A stretch of DNA of 64,000 nt. Source: Verrucomicrobiales bacterium (GTDB lineage Bacteria > Verrucomicrobiota > Verrucomicrobiia > Limisphaerales > UBA9464). Made by a program: the position numbers and the translations under genes. The notes beneath the pieces are model-generated. The model was not told where the DNA came from. It saw only the letters and a program-made list of their open reading frames with translations, and did no database searches. Shown piece by piece: positions 18,421 to 27,032 of this stretch (positions are counted from its first letter, which is position 1; every line of letters begins with the position of its first letter). Location: contig JAIYBC010000046.1 of the NCBI GenBank assembly GCA_027488845.1, positions 62,001 to 126,000 of the forward strand. Direction: 5' to 3'.

Positions 18421-18673
18421 CCTCACGCGAAGACGCAAAGGCGCCAACGGGAAGCCGGAACCGATCGATTGGGATGATTCGTTGGAAAGGACCACCTGGG
18501 TCCTCAGCGTCCTGCCGTTGTACCTGGGAAGGGGCACGCGGAGGCGCGGAGTCCGCGGAGACAGGAACGAGGGTTCGCTCGAACCACTCGGAGCCGCCGC
18601 CCCTCTCCTCCGCGCCTCCGCGCCTCCGCGTGCCGTTCCCCGTCCCTTCGCGGCTTGGCGGCTTGGCGTGAGG
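18421..18673. repeat. nested inverted-repeat intergenic element
   Basis: Outer arms at 18421-18453 and 18644-18673 are imperfect inverse copies, built from 7-nt units such as CGCGAAG, ACGCAAA and GGCGCCA. Inner arms at 18531-18562 and 18602-18641 (GCACGCGGAGGCGCGGA-like) form a second inverted pair. The element sits between the two ABC half-transporter genes. Elements with related outer arms occur at 31521-31796 and 62096-62237. No open frame in it has coding character. Confidence 0.75.
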
Positions 18674-18695
18674 CTTCCCATCGGCGGGTTCCAGC

Positions 18696-20549
18696 TCATG
18701 CCGCCTCCCCTTCCACGGTCTGCGACGCGAAGAGCGTCCGGTACAAGGCGCTCTCCAACATCAGCGAGGCGTGGGTCCCCGACGCCACCAGGCGGCCGCC
18801 GTCCAGCAGGAGGATGCGGTCGGCGCGGCGGACGGTGCTGAGTCGGTGGGCGACGACGAAGGTCGTGCGTCCCCGGCACAGCTCGGCCACCGCCTCCTGG
18901 ATCTCGTGTTCCGTCCGCGGGTCGATCGCGCTGGTGGCGTCGTCCAACAGCACGATCCGCGGCTCCGTCAGCAGGGCGCGCGCGATGGCGATGCGCTGAC
19001 GCTGGCCGCCGCTCAGCGAGACGCCGCGTTCGCCGATGACGGTGTCGTAGCCCTTCGCCAGTTCCCGGATGAACCCGTCCGCACGCGCCGCACGCGCCAC
19101 GCGCTCGACGTCTTCCCGCGGCGCGTCCGGACGTCCGAAGGCGATGTTCTCGGCGACGGTCGCGCTGAACAGGAAGGTCTCCTGGAACACCACCGCCACG
19201 CCACGCCGCAACGCCGTGCGGTCCCAGGCCCGGACGTCCACGCCGTCCACGGACACCGTGCCGGCGGTCGCCTCCTGATAGCGGGCCACCATCGAGAGCA
19301 ACGTCGACTTCCCGGCGCCGGTCGGTCCCACGACCGCGACCGTCTCGCCGGCGCACACCTCGAAGGACACGCCGTCCAAGGCCACGGTCCGGGCCGGCTT
19401 CTTCGCCTCCCCGGCCGGCGCGGACGGCGGCGTCTCGCTCTCCACGCGCAACGACGGCTCGGACGCGTGCACGAAGCCCACGGCGTCGAAACGGACCGCT
19501 CCGGCGACCGGGCCCCGGTGACCGCCGGGAGCCGAGGCCATCCGAGGGTCGTCCCGCAGGACCTCGCAGACCCGTTGGGCCGCGGAGCTGGCGTTCTGGA
19601 GGATGTTGGTGACCTGGCCGATGACGCCGATGCGGCCGCCGAGGGCGAGCAGGTAGAACACGGCCTTGGCGAGGTCGCCGAGCGGCATCTCGCCGCGGAC
19701 CACCTGGCGTCCGCCGAGCCACAGCACCAGCGGAAGGCCGAGTCCGAAGAGGAACTGCGCGAACGGCACGCGGGCGGCCCAGTAGTTCACCGTGTCGGAG
19801 ACCTCGCGGAGGAAGTCCTCGCGCTTCGCCCGGAACTTCGCCACCTCGGCCGCCTCGCGGGCGAACGCCTTCACCACGCGGACGCCGGCGATGTTCTCCT
19901 GGATCACCGTGCTCATGGCGCCGTGGCGTTCGTGGACCCTGCGCCAGCGCGGCTGGAGACGGACGGCGAAGAAGGCCATCGCCGCCACCGTGGGAACCAT
20001 CGAGGCGAGGGCGATCGAGCCCAGCAGCGGGCTCAGCAGGAAGATCAGGACCAGCGTGCCGACGAGCCCCGCGGTGACGTCGACGCTGAACAGGAGGCAG
20101 ACGAACATCAGGTCCTGGAGGCGTCCGACGTCGGTGCCGGACCGGGAGATCAGCTCGCCGGTCCGGGCGTTGTCGTGCCAGGCGAAGGACTTCCGCTGGA
20201 GCGCGTCGTACACCGCGGCCCGGATGTCGCCGAGCGTGAGCACCGCGGTCCGGTTGCGGATCGGCCCCAGCACGAGCCCGACGAGCGTCCGCAGGACGAC
20301 CAGCCCGAAGACCACGGCCACCATGCGACCGAGCGGGAACGTGGCCGCGGTCTCCGGCGAGCGGAGCGCCGTGATGGCGTCGCCGAGGAACTGGGGCAGC
20401 GAGAGCTCGACGGCGATGTTGAAGGAGAGCAGCCCGACCGACAGCGCCGCCCAGCCCGGCCGTCGGCCGAGGAAGCGCACGACCGTCCACAGCGCCCGTG
20501 CGGGGCGGATGGACGGCGGCGGCGTGGGCTCGGCGGGGACTTCGGACAT
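18696..20549 (-). CDS. ABC exporter half-transporter, partner subunit
   Basis: A 617-aa fused permease-ATPase. It has six predicted membrane segments in the first ~320 residues, Walker A GPTGAGKST, signature LSGGQRQRIAIARAL, Walker B IVLLDDATSAID (Asp where most exporters have catalytic Glu) and switch region VAHRLSTVRRAD. A linker of about 50 residues with a Pro/Ser-rich insert precedes the ATPase domain. The degenerate Glu-to-Asp at Walker B, next to a canonical DE in the neighbouring half-transporter, suits a heterodimer with one consensus and one degenerate ATP site. The start is the ATG at 20549. Confidence 0.93.
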   Translation of the reverse strand: MSEVPAEPTPPPSIRPARALWTVVRFLGRRPGWAALSVGLLSFNIAVELSLPQFLGDAITALRSPETAATFPLGRMVAVVFGLVVLRTLVGLVLGPIRNRTAVLTLGDIRAAVYDALQRKSFAWHDNARTGELISRSGTDVGRLQDLMFVCLLFSVDVTAGLVGTLVLIFLLSPLLGSIALASMVPTVAAMAFFAVRLQPRWRRVHERHGAMSTVIQENIAGVRVVKAFAREAAEVAKFRAKREDFLREVSDTVNYWAARVPFAQFLFGLGLPLVLWLGGRQVVRGEMPLGDLAKAVFYLLALGGRIGVIGQVTNILQNASSAAQRVCEVLRDDPRMASAPGGHRGPVAGAVRFDAVGFVHASEPSLRVESETPPSAPAGEAKKPARTVALDGVSFEVCAGETVAVVGPTGAGKSTLLSMVARYQEATAGTVSVDGVDVRAWDRTALRRGVAVVFQETFLFSATVAENIAFGRPDAPREDVERVARAARADGFIRELAKGYDTVIGERGVSLSGGQRQRIAIARALLTEPRIVLLDDATSAIDPRTEHEIQEAVAELCRGRTTFVVAHRLSTVRRADRILLLDGGRLVASGTHASLMLESALYRTLFASQTVEGEAA

Positions 20550-20634
20550 CGAGGCGTCGGCTTCGGCCCCGGGGAAACCAGGGCCGAAGCCGGGCCGCGG
20601 AGATTGGCAGGAGGTTCGGGGTCCGCAAGGGGCC

Positions 20635-23600
20635 CTAGCGGGGCTGCTCGCGATCCTCCGGATACGGGGTGTCGCCTTTCGGAATCACAATGACGTCGCC
20701 ATCCCGAAGGAAGAGATCCGTCTGTGAAGGCTGATTCCGGGACAGATCGAAGGTCCGCTCCCAGGCCGGTTGGTTGCGGAAGGCCCGACGGCGGACGACG
20801 ACCCGGGAGAGGTCCACGCGGGTCGGGACTCCGATCTGGACGAGCCAATCGCAGAGGCCGGAGGGCCGCGCCACCGCGTTCAACCCGTTCGACATGGACT
20901 CGTAGCCGCCACCGACCACGTTCGTACGCCCCGCCACGACGAAGGTGTATCGGGCCGAGTAGAGGCAGTTCGTGACCACGGGCCAAAGGGCGCGGGCCTT
21001 GAATGTGTCCGCGACGCCGGCCGCATGGACCACCTCGGGGATCTCGATCTCGTCGTACCGCTCCAAAAACGGGACCCGATCACAGGCGTTGTCGCCGCTG
21101 AAATCCGAGAGTCTCAGGGGGATCTCCTCGACCCGGTTGGTGGTCGTCGACCACCGCCGGAGGAGCATGTGTTCCCAGTCGGGGAAATCGAATCCCAGCG
21201 ACGACAGCCCCATGGGTACCCGCGGCGGCGCGGGCCGCGGGTTGGAAGGGCGGGCGGCCGGTCGCAGGTCCCGGATCCGACCCAGCGGTTCCAGCCAACC
21301 GTAGAACATGGCCAACGCTTCGATCGCCGTGACTCGATTGGTCCCATCGAGGAGGAAGAGCGAACGGCCGGCCTCCTTGGATGGACGGGAAATCCTGACG
21401 CCACCGCTGAAGGGTGCGGGGAAGCCCGGAGCCATCGTTAGGTGCAAGACGGCTCTCACCTCCTCCTTGGAAGCCATGGAGCCGCTCCCGGACTGGCGGG
21501 GACCGACAGACCCGCTCCCACCCAGGACCAGGTCGCGGTTGAGCCACTGGAGCGGCGTGAAGCCCAGGCCGTTGGGAACGCTGGTATAGGCATCGTGCCG
21601 AAGAAGCAGCTCGATCTTGGAGAGGGCCCGCATGTCCACAGCCAAGTCGATCGGTCGAGGCCCATCGGCACCTAGCAGGAATGGCTGGAGAACCGGATCC
21701 GCCTTCGCCTCCTTCTTCAACAGGGCCGCCAGGATGCCATCCTCCCGATCCAAGGCCGCGACGATGGGAAACGCCCCTTTGGGTGGACGGAGATTGGGAT
21801 CGGCCTTGGCTTCGAGGAGGAGTTCGACGAGATCGAGCCTGCCGGACTCGATCGCGGCGATCAGCGGCGTGGCGGTCTCGGTTCCGAGATTCGGGTTCGC
21901 TCCGAGCTTGAGAAGACTCGTGACCAACTCCTTCCGGGAATCGTCCCTCGGACCGTTCCTCTGGATGGCCCAAAGCAGCGGCGTCTCTCCGCCCGAGGTC
22001 CGGGCGTCGATCAGTCCTCCCTTGGCGACGATCATCGGCACGGCCTTCTCGCGGATCTCCGCGAGGACCGCCTCATGGAGCACAGTTCGATCCTCGAACA
22101 CCTCCCGCGGGTCGGCGTAGGCCTCGAGCACAGCCTCCAAGGTCGCAAGGGACTTGGACTTCACGGCTCGGAAAGGTAGGGGCTCAACACCGGGGGGCTG
22201 TTTGACCTTGGCTTCGGCAGCCACCAGGCGCTTCACCATGGCCGGTTGCCCCATCGACGTAGCGAGTCCCAAAACGGTGGCCTTCCCGGACATCTCCGCA
22301 GAGGAGCACACGGCCTCCAGATCGGGCTTGGCTTTGAGGAGCCTTTCGACGACCGCCTCGTAGCGGCGCGACACCGCGACAAACAGCGCCGTGTAGCCCC
22401 GCCGTTCCTGCTCGTTCACGTCGGCCCCGCGCCTGAGGAGGAAGTCGACCATTCCGACATGGCCGTTCATTGCAGCCACCTGCAACAGCGGCCTCGCACG
22501 GATGGGATCCGAAAGAGGCACCTTCCGGTCCAGGAGATGTCCAACCACCCGAACCTGCCCCTTCGAAACGGCTTCTTCGATTGGCGAAACGCCTCCCGCC
22601 GGTCCACGGAACACCAGGTCCGGCGAGTCCTTCTCCAGGGCCTTCAGCCGATCGATCTCGACGTCCTCCGGATCCCGCGCCGTGGTCGCGGTCGCCGCGC
22701 CGACGCCCAACGCCCTGATCTGCGCCTCCGCGCCCCGACGCAGCAATTCGGCCTCGACCTTCTTCCTTTGCCCGAGCTGATCGAGCTCCCAGGCGTAGTC
22801 CTTCTCGGACACCTTCACCTGCATCTCGAGCCGTCGGTACTCCTCGGAGTCCGTCTTGAGCCCTCGGCCGACGGCATCCTGGAGCTGATGGCTCAGGTCG
22901 AGGATCCGTCGCTTCTGTTGGATCAGCTCCGGGGTTGGAAGACCCGCTTCCAGGATGTCCCTGACGGAGCGGCTCCCTGGATCCCTAGCCGTCTCGAGCA
23001 CGGCCTCGATCCGCGCCGCCTCGGCGAGGTCGGCCTGGGCCTTCGCCAGCGCTGGGTTCGCCTCCGCACCGGCGCCGTTTCCAGCCGCTGAAGCCGGTCC
23101 GGATCCCGTGTCGGTTCCAAGTCGGCCCAACGCCTGGAGCTGCGCCTCCGCGCCCCGCCGGAGCACCTCGACCTCGACCTTCTTCTGCTTCAGGTGCCGC
23201 TGATACTCCGCCTCCAACAGATCGCGGAGTTCGTTGACGGCCTTGATGGCCCGGTCACGGGCATTGGCGTCGGTGAGCTTCCCGAGGTCGAACTGGGCGT
23301 CCCGGATGCTCGCCTTCAGCGAGGCGAGGTTCGCCGAAGGCAACCCGGCGTCCACCACCGCCGAGACCGATTGCTGCTTCTGGTTGGCCTCGTCGACCAT
23401 CGCAAGGACCTGCTCGATCCGCGCCGCCTCGGCGAGGTCGGCCTGGGCCTTCCGGACCGCGGGGTTCGATTCGGCGACGGCCGAAGCCCCCATGTCCGAG
23501 GACGGAAGGACACCGGATGCCGGCTCACCCTTTCCAAGGGCGACGAGATTCTGTCGCGCCAACCGGACCAGGTTTGTCTGGCCGGGGAACTCGCGGGCCA

Positions 23601-23880
23601 GCCGCCCGAACGCCGCAGCAGCCTCGTTGGTCCGCCCCAGCTTCCGGTGGCATTCGCCCAACCGGTACAACGCGGTCACCGCGGTCCGGAGCGGCGTCTC
23701 CGCCCCTTCCAGCACCGCCTCGTAACCGCGCACGGCCTCTGCCAGGTCCTGGTCGGACTCCTCCGCGAACAACGCCTTGCGGAACCGCTCCTGCACGACG
23801 TCCTCGGCCATCACACCGCACGACACGACGGCCAGCAATCCGGCCGACACCATTCCTTTCCAACTGTTGTTTGTCTTCAT
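20635..23880 (-). CDS. exported ankyrin-repeat protein with duplicated coiled-coil and SLBB-like tail
   Basis: A 1081-aa protein of unknown function. A signal peptide (GMVSAGLLAVVSCGVMA) is followed by TPR-like helices (AVTALYRLGECHRKLGRTNEAAAAFGRL). Two copies of a ~120-aa helical module then occur, each beginning NPAxxKAQADLAEAARIE and ending ELLRRGAEAQxxALG. Ankyrin repeats cover roughly residues 430-760 (for example LLQVAAMNGHVGMVDFLLRRGADVNEQ). The final ~80 residues, ending SQTDLFLRDGDVIVIPKGD, look like a SLBB/soluble-ligand-binding segment of polysaccharide-export proteins. The combination suggests an envelope scaffold; this is inference. It lies downstream of the two-component pair on the same strand. 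Confidence 0.85.
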   Translation of the reverse strand: MKTNNSWKGMVSAGLLAVVSCGVMAEDVVQERFRKALFAEESDQDLAEAVRGYEAVLEGAETPLRTAVTALYRLGECHRKLGRTNEAAAAFGRLAREFPGQTNLVRLARQNLVALGKGEPASGVLPSSDMGASAVAESNPAVRKAQADLAEAARIEQVLAMVDEANQKQQSVSAVVDAGLPSANLASLKASIRDAQFDLGKLTDANARDRAIKAVNELRDLLEAEYQRHLKQKKVEVEVLRRGAEAQLQALGRLGTDTGSGPASAAGNGAGAEANPALAKAQADLAEAARIEAVLETARDPGSRSVRDILEAGLPTPELIQQKRRILDLSHQLQDAVGRGLKTDSEEYRRLEMQVKVSEKDYAWELDQLGQRKKVEAELLRRGAEAQIRALGVGAATATTARDPEDVEIDRLKALEKDSPDLVFRGPAGGVSPIEEAVSKGQVRVVGHLLDRKVPLSDPIRARPLLQVAAMNGHVGMVDFLLRRGADVNEQERRGYTALFVAVSRRYEAVVERLLKAKPDLEAVCSSAEMSGKATVLGLATSMGQPAMVKRLVAAEAKVKQPPGVEPLPFRAVKSKSLATLEAVLEAYADPREVFEDRTVLHEAVLAEIREKAVPMIVAKGGLIDARTSGGETPLLWAIQRNGPRDDSRKELVTSLLKLGANPNLGTETATPLIAAIESGRLDLVELLLEAKADPNLRPPKGAFPIVAALDREDGILAALLKKEAKADPVLQPFLLGADGPRPIDLAVDMRALSKIELLLRHDAYTSVPNGLGFTPLQWLNRDLVLGGSGSVGPRQSGSGSMASKEEVRAVLHLTMAPGFPAPFSGGVRISRPSKEAGRSLFLLDGTNRVTAIEALAMFYGWLEPLGRIRDLRPAARPSNPRPAPPRVPMGLSSLGFDFPDWEHMLLRRWSTTTNRVEEIPLRLSDFSGDNACDRVPFLERYDEIEIPEVVHAAGVADTFKARALWPVVTNCLYSARYTFVVAGRTNVVGGGYESMSNGLNAVARPSGLCDWLVQIGVPTRVDLSRVVVRRRAFRNQPAWERTFDLSRNQPSQTDLFLRDGDVIVIPKGDTPYPEDREQPR

Positions 23881-23941
23881 CGGGTTCCTTCCTAGCGGTT
23901 CCGTCCGGTCGTCGTGTCAGGGAATTGAAAATGAGGTTTCG

Positions 23942-24004
23942 GGCGTCAGGCGTCAGGCGTCAGGCGATCTCCGGAAGCCCGACGCCCGGTACCCGACGCC
24001 TGCT
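23942..24004. repeat. heptanucleotide repeat running into a coding 3' end
   Basis: GGCGTCA occurs three times in a row at 23942-23962, then GGCGATC, a non-matching unit, and GCCCGAC, GCCCGGT, ACCCGAC and GCCTGCT, all in 7-nt phase. It is the reverse complement of the TGACGCC units at 13294-13370. The repeat covers the last ~20 codons of the response regulator gene. Confidence 0.85.
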
Positions 24005-24689
24005 CCCCCATCTCCAACCGATAGCCGACGCCGTGGACGGTCTTGAGGAAGCGCGGGTTCTCGGGGTCCAGCTCGACCTTCGCGCGCAGCGACGCCATGT
24101 GGGTGTCCACGGTCCGCGTTGTCGGGAACGCGTTCACGCCCCACACCACGTCGAGGAACCGCTCCCGGCTCACCACCGCGCCATCGGCCTCGGCGAGCAG
24201 TTGGAGCATGGCGAATTCCTTCGGCGAGAGGCGCACGGGTTCGCCGGCCCGAGTGGCCTCCCGACGCGCGAAGTCCACCTCGACCTCGCCGAGGCGGAGC
24301 GACGTCGGCGCCGCGTTCTCCGCGCGTTCGACCCGGCGCAGCAACGCCCTCACCCGCGCCAGCAGCTCGTCGACGCCGAACGGCTTCACCAGGTAGTCGT
24401 CGCCGCCGAAGTCGAGGCCGCGGACGCGGTCTTCCAGACGGCCGCGGGCGGTGAGGAACAGCACCGGTGAACGGAACCCAAGCCGCCGCAGCTCGCGGCA
24501 GAGCGCGAAGCCGTCCAGACGCGGCATCATCACGTCGAGCACCACGAGGTCGGGCTTCTCCTCGAGGATCCGCGCGAGGCCGACCTCGCCGTCGGCGGCC
24601 GACAGCACGCGGTAGCCGGCCGACGTGAGGGCGTCCTCGAGTCCGCGACGCATGGCGAGTTCGTCTTCGACGACCAGGATCCGGTTCAT
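23946..24689 (-). CDS. OmpR/PhoB-family response regulator
   Basis: A 247-aa transcription regulator. The receiver domain (1-120) has the acidic pocket VVEDE, phospho-acceptor D52 in LVVLDVMMP and K102 in YLVKPFG. The winged-helix DNA-binding domain (about 130-225) ends FLKTVHGVGYRLEM, as in PhoB/OmpR. Beyond that, ~20 residues (GEQASGTGRRASGDRLTPDA) are not part of the family fold and are encoded by a heptanucleotide repeat. The start is the ATG at 24689, overlapping the kinase stop by 4 nt (ATGA), so kinase and regulator are coupled. Target genes are unknown; the ankyrin-repeat gene downstream is one candidate. Confidence 0.95.
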   Translation of the reverse strand: MNRILVVEDELAMRRGLEDALTSAGYRVLSAADGEVGLARILEEKPDLVVLDVMMPRLDGFALCRELRRLGFRSPVLFLTARGRLEDRVRGLDFGGDDYLVKPFGVDELLARVRALLRRVERAENAAPTSLRLGEVEVDFARREATRAGEPVRLSPKEFAMLQLLAEADGAVVSRERFLDVVWGVNAFPTTRTVDTHMASLRAKVELDPENPRFLKTVHGVGYRLEMGEQASGTGRRASGDRLTPDA

Positions 24690-26929
24690 GGCGTTCCTCC
24701 GATGGTGTTCCCCTTCCGGGCGACAGGCAGGGTCACGACGAACCGTGCGCCCCGTCCGGGATGGCTTTCGACGCGGACCGTTCCGCGGTGTCCCTCGACG
24801 ATGTGCTTCACGATGCTGAGGCCGATGCCGATGCCTTCCGTCTCCCGCCGCAGCTCGGAGCCCAGCCGGTGGAAACGGTCGAAGATGCGACGATGTTCCG
24901 ACTCGGGGATGCCCGGGCCCGAATCGGCGACCGAGAGGGCCCATGCGTCGGCACCGCGTTCCAACGCGAGGACCACCTCGGAATCCTCCGGCGCGTGCTT
25001 GAGGGCGTTGTCGAGCAGGTTGACCAGGCATTGCTGGACCGCGTCGGGGTCGGCATCGACGCGGTCCGACGCGGAATCGGGCGCGGGTTCCGGGAGCCGA
25101 AGCACGAGCCGGACGCGGCGGGGAGCGAATTGCGGTTCGAGAATCCGCGCGGTTTCGGAGACCAGCGCCGGGAGGTCGGTCGGACGGGGCTCGTATTCCC
25201 GGCGTCCGCGCTCGATCCGGGACCAGTCGAGGACGTTCTGGACCAGCGTGCCGAGCCGACGGCATTCGCGGACGATGAGGTCGTAGTATTCCCGCCGCCG
25301 TTCCGCAGAGGCGTCGCCGCCCCGCTGGAGGTTCTCCGCCAACAGACGGACCGAGGCCAACGGGGCCCGCAACTCGTGGGTGACGCCGGCCACGAAGTTG
25401 GTCTGGGCCTCGGTGAGGTCCTGAAGACGGAGGAAGGCCCGACGCCCGAGGAAGAGCGCCGCGATCACCGCGACCGCGGCTGCCGCCCCAAGGCTCCCGG
25501 ACCAGGCGACCTGCCGTCGCACCGAGGCGAAGTACGCGGCCGGCTCCGCGAGTCCGACCTCCACCCTGGAGCCGTCCTCGGCGCCCGGAAACAGCGGCGC
25601 CGACGCGAGTGACTTCCAGTCGGACGAGTCGGAAGCGCCGACGGCGTTCCAGGTCTCGTCGCCGATCCGGAAGCGGATCCCCCAGCCCGATCCGGCACGG
25701 AGTCCCGGCAGTTCGGAAGCCGCACGGAAAGCGGACCGGACCGTCTGCTCGGGGAAAAGCGTGCCGACCGCCTCGCCGACCGCGCCACTGGGGCGAAGGG
25801 CCCCGCCCGTGGCGGATGAACTCCAGAAGAGGCGTCGTCCGTCCGGCCCGCCGACCCAGAACGCCCCGGACTTTGGATTGCGGGCGAGTCCGCGGGCGAC
25901 GGCTTCGCGCCACGGCGTCTCGGATTCGAGGCGGCGCAGCGTCTCGACGACCTTCTCCCAGTCGGCGTCGCCGACGGCCCAGCCGGATTGGAGGGACTCC
26001 CGCACGGACGGCCAGAGGACCGCCGGACGATGGCGGAAATCCTGAAGGAAGGCGCCGCGAAGCGCCGAGCCATGGCGTGCGTCGGCGGGCTTCGGAAGAC
26101 GGAAAAGCTCCCTCCACGCGAGCATCGAGACCGGAAGCCCGGCCGGCGTCCGGACGTTGGGTGCGGCCTCGCGGACGCGTTCCAGCTCCGTGACCGGATC
26201 CGGGAACGATCCGGAGCGGATTCCGTGGCGGACCTCGAGGAAATGGGCGACCGCCGAGGCCTCGGGACCGGCCTCGGTCGCGGGGAAACCCACCCACGGA
26301 TTCGTGGACGAAGACAGCGGCACCGCGGCCGCCTGTTCCCACCGGAGACGGAGTCCGGGTGCGGCGGCGAGCCACCATTCCGGCGGTTCCATGCGGTTCG
26401 CTCCGGAATCCCGCCATTCCTCCAACGGCAGCGACAACCGGGCCGGGGACGCGCTGGCGGCGGGTTCCAGGAAGGGCCTTTGAAATGTCGCCGCCGCGGC
26501 CGGCGCGATGGAGGCGGCCTCCTCGGCGGCGCGGGTCTCGGCCCGGCGGAGATCGGCATGGAGCAGGTCGAGGAGCGTCGCGAGCCCCATGAGCACCGGC
26601 CACGCGCCGGCGAGCACCCAGGTCCAGAGACGTCGGTCGGGCACCTCGGCTTCCGGTGGCTTCCGCGGAAGCCGAAGACGCAGGGCGGCGAAGGCGACGG
26701 CCAGGAGGCCCAACAGCAGGAGCGTGGACCGGTTGCCGACGGCGCCGCTGCGGATTCCGAATCCCGTCAGGGAAACGCCGTAGAACACGAGAATCAGGGC
26801 GTCCCGAAGAAGCCAGGGAAGCCGGCCCAGGAATCCGGGCACGCCGGCGGAGACGAGGAAGCCGAGATAGGCCGCCCACGGGGCCGCGTCGCGCAGGAAG
26901 GACTCCGGGATGGAGGACGGGAGCGGCAC
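24686..26929 (-). CDS. sensor histidine kinase
   Basis: A 747-aa membrane sensor kinase, partner of the downstream response regulator. The start is taken as GTG at 26929 (VPLPSSIPESFL), preceded by GGGGAAG; frames upstream of it would overlap the neighbouring gene and lack coding character. Hydrophobic segments lie in the first ~130 residues and again near residue 480. Between them is a large, probably extracytoplasmic domain of no recognised family. The HisKA box is FVAGVTHELRAPLASVR (His near residue 518). The HATPase has N-box CLVNLLDNALKHAP, G1 DSGPGIPESEH and G2 EGIGIGLSIVKHIVEGH. The stimulus is unknown. Confidence 0.92.
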   Translation of the reverse strand: MPLPSSIPESFLRDAAPWAAYLGFLVSAGVPGFLGRLPWLLRDALILVFYGVSLTGFGIRSGAVGNRSTLLLLGLLAVAFAALRLRLPRKPPEAEVPDRRLWTWVLAGAWPVLMGLATLLDLLHADLRRAETRAAEEAASIAPAAAATFQRPFLEPAASASPARLSLPLEEWRDSGANRMEPPEWWLAAAPGLRLRWEQAAAVPLSSSTNPWVGFPATEAGPEASAVAHFLEVRHGIRSGSFPDPVTELERVREAAPNVRTPAGLPVSMLAWRELFRLPKPADARHGSALRGAFLQDFRHRPAVLWPSVRESLQSGWAVGDADWEKVVETLRRLESETPWREAVARGLARNPKSGAFWVGGPDGRRLFWSSSATGGALRPSGAVGEAVGTLFPEQTVRSAFRAASELPGLRAGSGWGIRFRIGDETWNAVGASDSSDWKSLASAPLFPGAEDGSRVEVGLAEPAAYFASVRRQVAWSGSLGAAAAVAVIAALFLGRRAFLRLQDLTEAQTNFVAGVTHELRAPLASVRLLAENLQRGGDASAERRREYYDLIVRECRRLGTLVQNVLDWSRIERGRREYEPRPTDLPALVSETARILEPQFAPRRVRLVLRLPEPAPDSASDRVDADPDAVQQCLVNLLDNALKHAPEDSEVVLALERGADAWALSVADSGPGIPESEHRRIFDRFHRLGSELRRETEGIGIGLSIVKHIVEGHRGTVRVESHPGRGARFVVTLPVARKGNTIGGTP

Positions 26930-27032
26930 AGGACTTCCCCAAATTGCCGAAGACCGCCGGGGAAGTGTCAGGAAAATGTCAGGAGTCGGGCGAAGGGGCT
27001 GGATTCCGGCAGGAACGGGTGATGCCGGGTGA

